DNA from: an uncultured Anaerovibrio sp.
Lineage (GTDB): Bacteria > Bacillota > Negativicutes > Selenomonadales > Selenomonadaceae
DNA: 36,861 nt
Assembly: GCF_947302755.1 (NCBI RefSeq)
Contig: NZ_CAMYWM010000008.1
Span: forward strand, 1 to 36,861
Direction: 5' to 3'
The position numbers and the translations under genes are program-made. Every line of letters starts with the position of its first letter. Positions within the stretch are counted from its first letter, which is position 1. Below are positions 1-7,722 of this stretch, in pieces. The notes beneath the pieces were generated by a model. It was given only the letters and a program-made list of their open reading frames with translations. It ran no database searches and had not been told where the DNA came from.

Positions 1-48
1 CTTTACTCCCACCTAAGAGGAGGGAGTCTTAGCACCCGTTAGCATCGG
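1..48. repeat. Intergenic palindromic repeat, family 2, copy A (cut by window edge)
   Basis: The stretch ending in TTAGCACCCGTTAGC matches, on the same strand after reverse-complementing, the repeat at about 29846-29912. Both share the core CTAAGAGGAG followed by the arm CTTAGCACCCGTTAGC. In this copy the left arm is missing or lies outside the window, and only a short CTCCC...GGGAG hairpin remains. It lies downstream of the lpxD terminator. Function unknown. Confidence 0.5.
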
Positions 49-95
49 ATAAATAATAGACAGAAGCTGCTTTTTTGCCCTATCCCAAAGCACAT

Positions 96-137
96 AAAAA
101 TAGACAGGAGCTGCCGGCTTTAGTGCCGCTCCTGTCC
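96..137 (-). terminator. Intrinsic terminator after lpxD
   Basis: Perfect outer stem GACAGGAGC (103-111) pairs with GCTCCTGTC (128-136), with a second GC-rich inner pairing. On the minus strand the stem is followed by TATTTTTA. It begins about 20 bases after the lpxD stop codon. A short T-run also follows on the plus strand, so it could act in both directions. Confidence 0.8.
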
Positions 138-158
138 ATTTTTATACTATATCTGATT

Positions 159-1181
159 TTATCGCTTGGACAATTCTTCAAGCTTTTTTTCCAGGGCCTT
201 GATTTTCTTGCTCATATCATTGAGCTTCTTCATGTGGGCCTGCATGCGGAGCCATTCCTGATGGGGTCTGGCCGGGAAGCCGGCGTAGAATACGCCCTCC
301 GGCGTATTGCCAATTATGCCGCTTCTGGCCGCAAATACGGAATTGCCCCCAATATTGATATGGCCCACCGTGCCGGTCTGACCCCCAAAGGTAACATTGG
401 CCCCCGTATTGGTGGAACCGGAAATACCCGTCTGGGCCACAATCAAATTGCCAGGCCCAATATGGCAGTTATGTCCGATATGAACCAGATTATCAATCTT
501 TGTTCCCCGGCCAATAATGGTGGAGCCAATGGTGGCCCGGTCTATACCGGCATGGGCACCGATTTCTGTATCATCCTCCAGCACCACATTACCCACCTGG
601 GGAACCTTGGTATGCACCCCATCCTTGGTGGTAAACCCAAAGCCATCGGCCCCGATAACCGCTGAGCTGTGTACGATAGCCCGTTTCCCCACCTTACAAT
701 GCTCGCGAATGGTGACACAGGAATACAGGACAGCATCATCATCCACAGTGGCATATTGACCAACATACACATGGGGATAAATAACCGCCCTGTCACCAAT
801 TACCGCGTGGTCATCCACATAGGCAAAGGGCAAAATCGTTACATCCTTGCCCAAAGTGACCTCCTTGCCGATATGGGCCTCAGGACTTACCCCCTTTTCA
901 TGTTGGATAGGTGGTATGAAGGTGGTCAGCAGTACGGCAAAGGCGGCCCGGGGATTTTCCACATAAATGGCCGGCAAGGGGAAAGGCGTCTCCACACCAT
1001 CAGGAAGCAATACGGCCCCCGCCCGGGACTTGGCCGCCTCCTCCACATGAGCCTCATCAGCAAAGGTAATGGCCTCACCGTCGGCTCCCTCAATATTATT
1101 AACACCACTAATAACAATAGACGGGTCTCCGGCCAGCCGGCCGCTCACCAGTGCTGCTATCTCCTGTAATGTCATTTTCAT
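159..1181 (-). CDS. lpxD: UDP-3-O-acylglucosamine N-acyltransferase LpxD
   Basis: LpxD transfers a 3-hydroxyacyl chain from acyl carrier protein to the 2-amino group of UDP-3-O-acylglucosamine, the third step of lipid A synthesis, in the cytoplasm. The 340 residues match the family length. There is an N-terminal uridine-binding domain (about 1-100), then left-handed beta-helix hexapeptide repeats such as IGDRAV, IGADGF and IGRGTK (about 100-310), and a C-terminal helix rich in Lys and Glu. The motif NLVHIGHN (231-238) carries the expected catalytic histidine, His237. The start is preceded by GGGAG ten bases upstream. It is the last gene of the outer-membrane cluster, 29 bases after an ompH-like lipoprotein gene, and is followed at once by a terminator. 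Its presence shows that the organism makes lipid A. Confidence 0.96.
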   Translation of the reverse strand: MKMTLQEIAALVSGRLAGDPSIVISGVNNIEGADGEAITFADEAHVEEAAKSRAGAVLLPDGVETPFPLPAIYVENPRAAFAVLLTTFIPPIQHEKGVSPEAHIGKEVTLGKDVTILPFAYVDDHAVIGDRAVIYPHVYVGQYATVDDDAVLYSCVTIREHCKVGKRAIVHSSAVIGADGFGFTTKDGVHTKVPQVGNVVLEDDTEIGAHAGIDRATIGSTIIGRGTKIDNLVHIGHNCHIGPGNLIVAQTGISGSTNTGANVTFGGQTGTVGHINIGGNSVFAARSGIIGNTPEGVFYAGFPARPHQEWLRMQAHMKKLNDMSKKIKALEKKLEELSKR

Positions 1182-1210
1182 AATCCCAAATCTCCCTTAA
1201 AAGCCTTTGT

Positions 1211-1660
1211 TTACTGCAATTTGGCAATTACGTCATCCGTAACATCCACACCGCCGGTAATCATACCATCCTTGCCATTGCTTCTCACCACTGTATCCAG
1301 CTTCTTTTCCTTGGCAATAGTATCCATGGCAGCGTAAATCTTGGACTGCACCTGGGTTGCATATTGCTGCTGAATACCGGCCCCCTGCATTCTCAGCTGC
1401 TGCTGAAGCTCCTGGAACTTCTGGGCATCCTCTTCCGATTGGATATTGGCGCCCTGCTCCATCAGCTGCTTTTCAGCATTCTTCTGGAATTCCTCCATCC
1501 GGCTCTGCATTTCATCCATGGAGCTCTTTATCTGGGGAGCCTCTGTCTGAACCCGGGCATAATCCACATATCCAACATTTACCTTACCACAGCCTGCCGT
1601 TATCATCATGGCACATACTGCGGACATAGCCAAAACCAGTGTTTTCTTCTTAAAAATCAT
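1211..1660 (-). CDS. OmpH/Skp-like lipoprotein
   Basis: A 149-residue OmpH/Skp family protein. Skp chaperones bind unfolded outer-membrane proteins in the periplasm. The N-terminus is a lipoprotein signal with lipobox ITAGC (Cys about 24), followed by VGYVDYARV, the usual first strand of the OmpH fold. A helical, Gln/Glu/Met-rich hairpin follows (about 40-105), then the C-terminal strand pair (LDTVVRSNG...MITGGVDVTDDVIAKL). Classical Skp is soluble, so the lipidated Cys suggests a membrane-tethered form. It is the third of three consecutive ompH-like genes, directly before lpxD. A GAGG ribosome site lies about ten bases before the ATG. Confidence 0.85.
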   Translation of the reverse strand: MIFKKKTLVLAMSAVCAMMITAGCGKVNVGYVDYARVQTEAPQIKSSMDEMQSRMEEFQKNAEKQLMEQGANIQSEEDAQKFQELQQQLRMQGAGIQQQYATQVQSKIYAAMDTIAKEKKLDTVVRSNGKDGMITGGVDVTDDVIAKLQ

Positions 1661-1729
1661 CGAATACGGCCTCTTTTCTTAAATCAAAACTCATACAGGG
1701 GACGTCTTAAGCTCCCTCTGAATAAAATA

Positions 1730-2794
1730 CTATTGAATATTCTTAATTTCCTGCAGCATTTCCTGGGTCAGGTCCAGGGCATTAATACCGATAACCGGTG
1801 ACTTGGGCTCATGCCACCGGCCAAAGCCAAGGCTATTATACTCCATCTCCAAAATATTATCCATAGGGTCAGCAATTATAAGATTTAAATGATGAACTAT
1901 GGCCAGCTTCGCCGCCCGGCTGCAGATATCATCAAATATCTTTTTCTCCAGCAGCTTCATTTCCGTCAGCTTCAGCTCAAGGGTATTTTTTTTCTTGGCC
2001 AAATCCATCTTCCGTTGGATAGGCTTCATGGCCTCATCTATGGCCTGGGTGTTTCGGTCCTGGACCTGAAGCAGATGTTTCATTTCCTCCGCCTTGGCGT
2101 CATCCTTTATTTTGTTATGCTCAGCTATCATGCTGCGCCTGTCATCACCCAGAACCCGTTCCACCTCAGCCTCATATCGCCGCCGCTGGTCGGCCAGCAG
2201 CTTATTGTGACGGTCATCCCGTTCATCCTTGAGGCGGTTCCATTCCGCCTGCAGTCGGGCCCGTTCCGCCTCGGACAGCTCCAGGGTAGAGGCATTATCC
2301 GCCTTAATCTGAATATTGAGGATCCGATTGCCATATTCCTGGTCAATGGCCTCCTGCTCCCGGTCAAACTGGGGCTTCATCTTCTTATAAAGCTCATCGG
2401 CCCGTACCTTCAGCTCCTCGGATTTTTCCAGATAATGGTTAATAATTTCCAGATTGGCCTTCTGCCTGGCGGCATCCTCAAAGAGCTTGTTGTCAGCCTT
2501 GGCCGCCTCGGCAGTCATTTCAAAGCCCGTCAGCTTTAATTCAGCCTCCAGGGCTGCCGTCTCCCGCATCATGGTCTGGAGCTTCCCATAATCCCTGTGG
2601 GCCCGTATCAGCCGGCCCATATCCATTACGCCAACCTCCGGTTCCTGGGCAGCAGTCGGGGGCTCCTGACGGTTAAACAGAAAAAAAAGGGCTAAAACAA
2701 GAACCGTAATAGCCGCTGCGCCCATCCATATCTGCCTTTTTCTTAAGCTGTTATCCCGTGTCTTGTCCTTATCCTGCTTCTCCTTAACAGCCAT
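1730..2794 (-). CDS. OmpH-like protein with N-terminal membrane anchor and long coiled coil
   Basis: A 354-residue protein with a basic N-terminus, one membrane segment (about 23-41) and then EVGVMDMGRLIRAHRDY, the first OmpH strand. A very long charged helical region follows (about 70-300, rich in Glu/Lys/Arg/Ala). It ends in an OmpH-like closing segment (AIVHHLNLIIADPMDNILEME...VIGINALDLTQEMLQEI). It is more than twice the length of ordinary Skp, so it could reach far into the periplasm from the inner membrane. The ATG at 2794 is chosen because AGGGGG precedes it by eight bases; a longer reading to 2848 would run through the hairpin upstream. It sits between two smaller ompH paralogues. A chaperone or scaffold role is inferred. 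Confidence 0.75.
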   Translation of the reverse strand: MAVKEKQDKDKTRDNSLRKRQIWMGAAAITVLVLALFFLFNRQEPPTAAQEPEVGVMDMGRLIRAHRDYGKLQTMMRETAALEAELKLTGFEMTAEAAKADNKLFEDAARQKANLEIINHYLEKSEELKVRADELYKKMKPQFDREQEAIDQEYGNRILNIQIKADNASTLELSEAERARLQAEWNRLKDERDDRHNKLLADQRRRYEAEVERVLGDDRRSMIAEHNKIKDDAKAEEMKHLLQVQDRNTQAIDEAMKPIQRKMDLAKKKNTLELKLTEMKLLEKKIFDDICSRAAKLAIVHHLNLIIADPMDNILEMEYNSLGFGRWHEPKSPVIGINALDLTQEMLQEIKNIQ

Positions 2795-2820
2795 AAGAAT
2801 CCCCCTTTTTGTAACTAATA

Positions 2821-2850
2821 AAGTACCGAGCACCTGCGTGCTCGGCACTT
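2821..2850 (-). other. Strong hairpin between two ompH-like genes
   Basis: Thirteen-base arms (2821-2833 and 2838-2850, one G-U wobble on the minus strand) enclose a four-base loop. On the minus strand it is followed by TTTATTAG rather than a clean T-run. It may therefore be a weak terminator or an RNA-processing or stability element that lowers expression of the downstream ompH gene and lpxD. Confidence 0.6.
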
Positions 2851-2876
2851 CAATAGTATATTTTTGTACAATCCTC

Positions 2877-3341
2877 TTACTTGCTCAGCTTCTTGAGTAC
2901 ATCCTGAGTCAGGTCGGTGCCGCCATAAACAACAGCTTCCTTGTTGAGAACAACGGTAACTCCCTTGGCATCTGCTACTTCCTTAACGGCAGCCTCAATC
3001 TTCTGACGAACTGGCTCCATCAGATCAGCCTGCTGCTGCTGAAGACGCTGCATGGTCTGCTGATAATATTCCTGCTTCTGCTGGTCGTTCATGCTGGCAG
3101 CCTTTTCATTGAATTCATTTTCGGCATCCTGGGCCAGCTTCTGCATCTGAGCCTGCATGTCAGTTACATCCTTAATGGCACTGAACTGAGAATAATCCAC
3201 CACACCTACATTGGAGGAAGAGGCTGCATTGGCAATGCTGCTGTTGGACTGGGATAAGGCCAAGGCCACTACAGAACCAACAAATACCAGAGCAATGAGA
3301 ACGCTGATAATCTTAACCTGAGTTTTCTTTAACTGTACCAT
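2877..3341 (-). CDS. OmpH/Skp-like periplasmic chaperone
   Basis: A 154-residue OmpH family protein. An N-terminal hydrophobic segment (about 10-30, IISVLIALVFVGSVVALAL) acts as signal or anchor. Then comes VGVVDYSQF (strand 1), a Gln/Met/Glu-rich helical hairpin (about 55-115) and the closing strands GVTVVLNKEAVVYGGTDLTQDVLKKL. The predicted size and topology are closest to classical Skp, which holds unfolded outer-membrane proteins for BamA. It is the first of three ompH-like genes and has its own promoter at about 3417-3445. A ribosome site AAGGAG precedes the ATG. Confidence 0.88.
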   Translation of the reverse strand: MVQLKKTQVKIISVLIALVFVGSVVALALSQSNSSIANAASSSNVGVVDYSQFSAIKDVTDMQAQMQKLAQDAENEFNEKAASMNDQQKQEYYQQTMQRLQQQQADLMEPVRQKIEAAVKEVADAKGVTVVLNKEAVVYGGTDLTQDVLKKLSK

Positions 3342-3416
3342 AATCTTTTTCTCCTTTGTGAATACATAATAATATTATTGCACTGTCACAGTGGCATATG
3401 CCCCATGACCAAACCT

Positions 3417-3445
3417 ATTATACCCCAGAAGGTAAAATATTTCCA
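3417..3445 (-). promoter_or_regulatory. Sigma-A-type promoter upstream of the ompH genes
   Basis: On the minus strand TGGAAA (3445-3440) is followed after exactly 17 bases by a perfect TATAAT (3422-3417), placing the start near 3409. It overlaps the region just after the stop of the upstream outer-membrane gene. This would let the ompH-lpxD part be transcribed separately from bamA. The leader contains small palindromes (GGCATATGCC and CACTG-TGA-CAGTG). Confidence 0.7.
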
Positions 3446-3455
3446 TAAAATAAAA

Positions 3456-4811
3456 TTAAAAATATCCGATAAAACGCAGCCACCTGTCATTATTGTCCAC
3501 CACTGCCTCCATGGCCAAAAAATCATGGAGCTTGTACCGCAGGGCAAACTCATTGATATGGTCCTCGTCACGATATTCATAGAGAAGGGTTAACCGCTTG
3601 GCAAAATCATAGCCCAGGCCCGCCTTCCAGTATTTATCGGTAAGGGAATAACGGACATGGGTCCGTACCTTGGGCAGGATATCCCGGTATAGACCTAAAT
3701 CAAAATACCAGCGAGTACTTTTGGGATAAAAATCCACCAAGGCGAACACCCCGTCCCGGCTGGTAAATTGCTTGGCAAACAGCCCCCGGAACATGACCTC
3801 ACCATCATCCCGGCCATTGGACCGGCGTCCCAGATCCCCCCGGCCCTCAAAGCGGACCAGTACATTCCGGGAATCCGAGCGGCTCATAACCTCCATGCGT
3901 TCACTGGGCTTTATGGTAACCGCGGTATGCACGCCCCAGAATTTGGCCTCCGCCAAATCATCTATCCGGCGGCGGAGCAAATCCTCAATGGAGGCCCTAT
4001 GCCGCTCTACGAAGGCCACAGGAACACCCACAAACATATCGGCTCCATCCTGCATGGTTTGCCTTTCCATAAGCAAAGCAGCATTAGGCAGGGTATCAGA
4101 CCGCATGCTGAGGTCAATGGTCCGGACCACCGGCAGCAGCGGATACACCTCCACCGTTACCTTGGTATGGTCCCCCACCGTCACATCGAAATCAGCCCGA
4201 AATTCCGGTGCCCGCTCCGCCATAAATTCCTTTACGCGGTGCTTCATCACCCCATTGGTCCAGTCCACCGCCGCCACCGGCAAATCCTGCAGCATGTCCC
4301 GAAACAGCTCATCCAGGCCGGCAATATCCGCCAGCAGAAGGCCTTCCACCACCTGAGGCATCCCTACTACCCGGGTCTCCACCGTAATAGTATCAATCCG
4401 GTCATTCCAGCCCAGGAGCTCCACCAGAACCTCCAGCTGCTCACCTGGCACAAGGGTCACGGATTTAACTGTATAACCTACCAGCACCTTGTCAAAGACC
4501 TGTTGAATTATGCCTTCATAATAAGTCTTGCGGGCCAGTACCCCATGTATCTCCTTGCCCTCCAGCAGCTGGGCTCCGATGGCCTGCACACTTTTTTCCA
4601 TGCGCTGGCATACCCCATCCGGGATATGACTATCACCGGAAACTACTGCCCTCACCTCCTCCACCTGTCCAGTGGAGCTGGAATAGGTCAGAGGCTGGGC
4701 ATGGACCGCCCCATGGGATAAGCTGATACCGGCCATCAATCCCATGACCAGCACCAATATTATCAAACATCGGCCTATTAATTTTCCATTGTGATAAACC
4801 AGCTCCCCCAT
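3456..4811 (-). CDS. Uncharacterised outer-membrane protein coupled to bamA
   Basis: A 451-residue protein that I do not recognise as a named family. It has a hydrophobic signal segment (about 12-38, cleavage near HAQP). A mixed alpha/beta periplasmic region follows (about 45-330), with repeated strand-helix patterns reminiscent of small POTRA-like modules. The last 120 residues are a series of short amphipathic strands rich in aromatic residues, ending in WLRFIGYF. A terminal Phe after alternating strands is the usual signature of a BamA substrate barrel. Its ATG overlaps the bamA stop codon (TAATG), so translation is probably coupled. A barrel and a role with BamA or TamB are inferred from sequence pattern and position only. 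Confidence 0.7.
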   Translation of the reverse strand: MGELVYHNGKLIGRCLIILVLVMGLMAGISLSHGAVHAQPLTYSSSTGQVEEVRAVVSGDSHIPDGVCQRMEKSVQAIGAQLLEGKEIHGVLARKTYYEGIIQQVFDKVLVGYTVKSVTLVPGEQLEVLVELLGWNDRIDTITVETRVVGMPQVVEGLLLADIAGLDELFRDMLQDLPVAAVDWTNGVMKHRVKEFMAERAPEFRADFDVTVGDHTKVTVEVYPLLPVVRTIDLSMRSDTLPNAALLMERQTMQDGADMFVGVPVAFVERHRASIEDLLRRRIDDLAEAKFWGVHTAVTIKPSERMEVMSRSDSRNVLVRFEGRGDLGRRSNGRDDGEVMFRGLFAKQFTSRDGVFALVDFYPKSTRWYFDLGLYRDILPKVRTHVRYSLTDKYWKAGLGYDFAKRLTLLYEYRDEDHINEFALRYKLHDFLAMEAVVDNNDRWLRFIGYF

Positions 4812-6796
4812 TAGAAGGAAGCACCCACATTAAAGTGGACTCTGTTACCCTGGGAGCCATGACCCACATCAATACGGATAGGGCCTACCGGGGTTTCCAC
4901 CATAACTCCCACACCCACACTGGCATGGAAATTTTTCGGTGTCCAGCCGTTATTCCAGGCGGCACCCCAATCGGTAAAGACAGCACCCTTTATTTTATTG
5001 GCCAACGGGAAGCGGAATTCCAGACTCCCCACATACATGCTGTTGCCCCGGAACTGATCATCCCGGTAACCACGAAGGGTTCCCTGACCACCGATGCGGA
5101 ACTTGTTAAAATAGCTCAGCTCACTGGTAGCATGACCATAGGCATTGCGCAGGGCCACAATCTGATTACGGCCCACCTTCTTATAAATAGAATCGTCAAT
5201 GGTATATTTTTGGTACTTAAACTTACCCCCCAAACCGGCATATTCTACCGCCAGCCGCACATTATGACCATTGGTTGGGTACAAAATATTGTCCCGGGTA
5301 TCTGTAGTATGGGACAGGGTAATGGAACGGGTGAGACCAAAATTCTCATCCCGCCAATCATCATAATCCGACGTGCTTCGGTCCAATCTACCGGACTTAT
5401 GGTTATCATAGGTATCCTTACTGTTCTTGAAATAAATTCCATTGGAGGAGTACTCACTCATCGGACGGGTAAAGCCAAACTCAAAGCCTACAGCCTTCCG
5501 AAGCATTTCCTCAACCAGATCACCATTTGTATCATAGTCATTATACCTGTAGGTACGGTTATAAAGCTTTATACTGCCGGCAGTTTCCTTCTTGTCCAGC
5601 CATGGCTTGCGATAAGAGAACTGCCAGCCTCTGGCATCCTTGCTGGAACCGCTCATGGAATAGGTAATGCCTATGGAATCGCCGATACCCCGGAAATTGG
5701 AATCACCGACGCTGATCATGCCGATGATACCGTCGGCAGTACTGTAGCCTGCGCCCACGCCGAAGGTTCCCGTATTCTTCTCTGTTACATCAATTTCCAG
5801 CATACAGGCATTTGGCTCTACGCCGGGAATAGGCTTAATATCCACGGACTCAAAGTAATTAAGGTTGGTAATACGCTGATAGCTGCGGACAACCTCCTTC
5901 TTGTTGAGAGGCTCCCCCACCTTGGTACGCATTTCCCGAATAATAACCTTTTCCTTGGTCTTCTTCAGGCCCTTTACCTTGTAGCCCTCCAAAATACCCT
6001 CATTTACCTGAATAAGGATTTTACCCTTGTCATCGATGCCCATATCATGCACCTTGGCCATGATATAGCCATCATTGGTATAAACCTTCTTTATATTGGC
6101 CAAATCCTCCTGCAGGGAGATGCGGTTCAGCCGGTCCCCAGGCTTCAGCTGCATGGCATTAATCAGCTTCTTCGTGGATTCCCGTTCACTGTTCCCCGTA
6201 ATCTCAATATCGGAAATAATTGGGGTAGTAAATACGTGATAAGTAAGGATTACCCCCTCGGGAATCTCCTCAAAGGTAGGGTACAAATCGTAAAAATAAC
6301 CGGTTTCATAGATATTATTGGCATCCTTGGACAGGGCATCAATAGTTAGGGGATCCCCCACCTTGGAATACAGGGACAGCACGGCGGTATTGTATACATC
6401 CTCTGTGGCCCCCACCACCCTAATATCCATAATGGTCTTCCCCACCAGGGACTGGGCCACCGAGGTAATCTGATCATCAGTTGGTCTTTCCCCGTTCCAC
6501 TTGTCCATTGCCGCCTGGCCGCCCTCATTGTTATCCTGGGTTACGGCAGCACTTAAGCTGGCGTCCACCTTTTCACCGGCAGCTGCCGGCTTTTTTTCAT
6601 CAAGTGGTGCGGTAACGGTTTCATTGCCCTTGTCCACCACGGCTACCGCCTTGCCGTCAGGGATATTTACCATTACCCCTGATTGGGAAGGCTCCTCGGC
6701 GCAAGCCACCTGGGCCACTGATAAGCTGGTCATTACAGCCAAGGCGCAGGCCAAGGCTTTACTGTTCTTTTTGGAATTCTTTGAAGTAAATCTCAA
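4811..6796 (-). CDS. bamA: Outer membrane protein assembly factor BamA (three POTRA domains)
   Basis: BamA inserts beta-barrel proteins into the outer membrane. After a signal peptide (cleavage near ACAEE) and a low-complexity acidic stretch come about three POTRA domains, beginning at GKTIMDIRVVG, ISDIEITGN and EGYKVKGLKK. E. coli BamA has five. The C-terminal 16-strand surface-antigen barrel has the conserved loop-6 motif LRGY and ends in HFNVGASF. The start is taken as TTG at 6796, because a perfect AGGAGG lies eight bases before it and a signal peptide follows directly; an ATG at 6853 has no such site and would spoil the signal. The result is 661 residues. It is preceded by a tandem intergenic repeat and followed by a coupled outer-membrane gene. 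Confidence 0.95.
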   Translation of the reverse strand: MRFTSKNSKKNSKALACALAVMTSLSVAQVACAEEPSQSGVMVNIPDGKAVAVVDKGNETVTAPLDEKKPAAAGEKVDASLSAAVTQDNNEGGQAAMDKWNGERPTDDQITSVAQSLVGKTIMDIRVVGATEDVYNTAVLSLYSKVGDPLTIDALSKDANNIYETGYFYDLYPTFEEIPEGVILTYHVFTTPIISDIEITGNSERESTKKLINAMQLKPGDRLNRISLQEDLANIKKVYTNDGYIMAKVHDMGIDDKGKILIQVNEGILEGYKVKGLKKTKEKVIIREMRTKVGEPLNKKEVVRSYQRITNLNYFESVDIKPIPGVEPNACMLEIDVTEKNTGTFGVGAGYSTADGIIGMISVGDSNFRGIGDSIGITYSMSGSSKDARGWQFSYRKPWLDKKETAGSIKLYNRTYRYNDYDTNGDLVEEMLRKAVGFEFGFTRPMSEYSSNGIYFKNSKDTYDNHKSGRLDRSTSDYDDWRDENFGLTRSITLSHTTDTRDNILYPTNGHNVRLAVEYAGLGGKFKYQKYTIDDSIYKKVGRNQIVALRNAYGHATSELSYFNKFRIGGQGTLRGYRDDQFRGNSMYVGSLEFRFPLANKIKGAVFTDWGAAWNNGWTPKNFHASVGVGVMVETPVGPIRIDVGHGSQGNRVHFNVGASF

Positions 6797-6833
6797 AGGA
6801 AAAACCTCCTGTATACTTATTTCTTGTTTACTA

Positions 6834-7024
6834 TGAACACTTAGTGAGCACAAGCCTACGGCGCAGTGGGAGCTTAGTGTTCGTTGTAAGGGCGTAGTGC
6901 GAAAAACCGTTTCGCACGGAGTTTACTAGGAAATCTTAGCGAAGCAAATCCGAAGGATGCAGATGAGCTTTAGATTTCGTTGTAAGGGCGAAGTGCAAAA
7001 TATCATTTTGCACGAAGTTTACTC
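6834..7024. repeat. Tandem pair of 96-base palindromic intergenic repeats, family 1
   Basis: Two units with a 96-base period; GTTGTAAGGGCG recurs at 6883 and 6979. Each unit holds two hairpins: a TTAG-type hairpin (GAACACTTAG...GCTTAGTGTTC in one, GAAATCTTAG...GCTTTAGATTTC in the other) and a second stem (AGTGCGAAA...TTTCGCAC versus AGTGCAAAA...TTTTGCAC). Both arms of each stem change together, as expected if the folded form is selected. The second unit supplies the stop codon of the gene at 7019-7585. Related copies lie at about 25390-25487 and 27588-27629. Confidence 0.8.
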
Positions 7025-7585
7025 GCGTAGTACTTTGCCGGCAGCCTGCATCAGCTGCTGCAGCTCCTGATCAGGCATTGACGGTGCTAACCTGGATTCA
7101 GTCTCTCCAGCCGGAGGCTGAACCTGCTGTACGGCTTCACCGCCGGCCAGTTCCTGTCCCCCGGTGCCTTCCTGTCTGTACTCCAGGCCACTGTCGGCAG
7201 CCGTTACATGTTCCTCCACAACCGGGCCGGTAGTTACCGCCTGCTCCTTTGCCGGAGCGGCAACGGAAAATTCCCGCTCCCGGTCTGACGGCACATCAGT
7301 GGCGGGCTCTACAGCCCTGCTGCTGTGGAGAAATGCCACATAGCCCAGCCCCACCAGCAACGCAATAAACAGCGGTCCCAAGGGTACCAGCCATTTACGC
7401 CAGCCGCGGCCAAATTTGGTTTCCCTGGCCCGCTGCAGCTCAGCCTGGGCCAGCATCATATCCAAATCCCCCCGCAGGCTGTTTTCCCTGTCCATGGAGC
7501 TTTCGGCCCGCCCCAGCCAATCTCTGGCGGCGGATATATGCTTCCTGACTGCCTTATTATCTTTATTTTTGCGATCTTTATCCAT
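7019..7585 (-). CDS. Single-pass membrane protein, possible anti-sigma factor
   Basis: A 188-residue protein of no recognised family. The N-terminal 60 residues are charged and helical (AVRKHISAARDWLGRAESS...LAQAELQRARE). One membrane segment follows (about 65-87, WLVPLGPLFIALLVGLGYV). The last 100 residues are acidic, Gln/Pro/Glu-rich and probably disordered in the periplasm. It lies immediately after a sigma-factor gene. Small cytoplasmic domain, single membrane span, extracytoplasmic tail, next to a sigma gene: this is the usual layout of an anti-sigma factor. No zinc-binding HxxxCxxC motif is seen, so that role is inference only. Start chosen at 7585, where GGAGG lies five bases upstream. 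The stop codon lies in an intergenic repeat. Confidence 0.7.
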   Translation of the reverse strand: MDKDRKNKDNKAVRKHISAARDWLGRAESSMDRENSLRGDLDMMLAQAELQRARETKFGRGWRKWLVPLGPLFIALLVGLGYVAFLHSSRAVEPATDVPSDREREFSVAAPAKEQAVTTGPVVEEHVTAADSGLEYRQEGTGGQELAGGEAVQQVQPPAGETESRLAPSMPDQELQQLMQAAGKVLRE

Positions 7586-7637
7586 AACTGCCTCCAACAG
7601 CAAACAATCCTATATGATAAAGTCGCCATTTAACCCG

Positions 7638-7654
7638 TTGACATAATTTGTCAA
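7638..7654. promoter_or_regulatory. Palindromic operator-like site TTGACA-N5-TGTCAA
   Basis: A perfect 17-base inverted repeat (TTGACATAATTTGTCAA) lies in the gap between the sigma-factor gene and the putative anti-sigma gene. The half-site TTGACA could also serve as a -35 box on either strand. The form resembles sites of the CRP/FNR superfamily (TTGAC-type half-sites), but no regulator is identified. No convincing -10 box was found at the right distance. Confidence 0.4.
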
Positions 7655-7722
7655 ATTCACGGGAAAAAAGTCATTTTTTGCCAAAAAACAATGAATATCA
7701 TCAATTTTCTGCCATATACCAC

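Noticed and set aside
4835-6349. A 504-codon plus-strand frame opposite bamA
   Set aside because: It is the antisense shadow of a clearly conserved bamA, with no ribosome site and no recognisable domain.
6797-7018. Promoter for bamA inside the tandem repeat
   Set aside because: No pair of -35 and -10 boxes with acceptable spacing was found; a TATACA near the ribosome site lacks a -35 partner.
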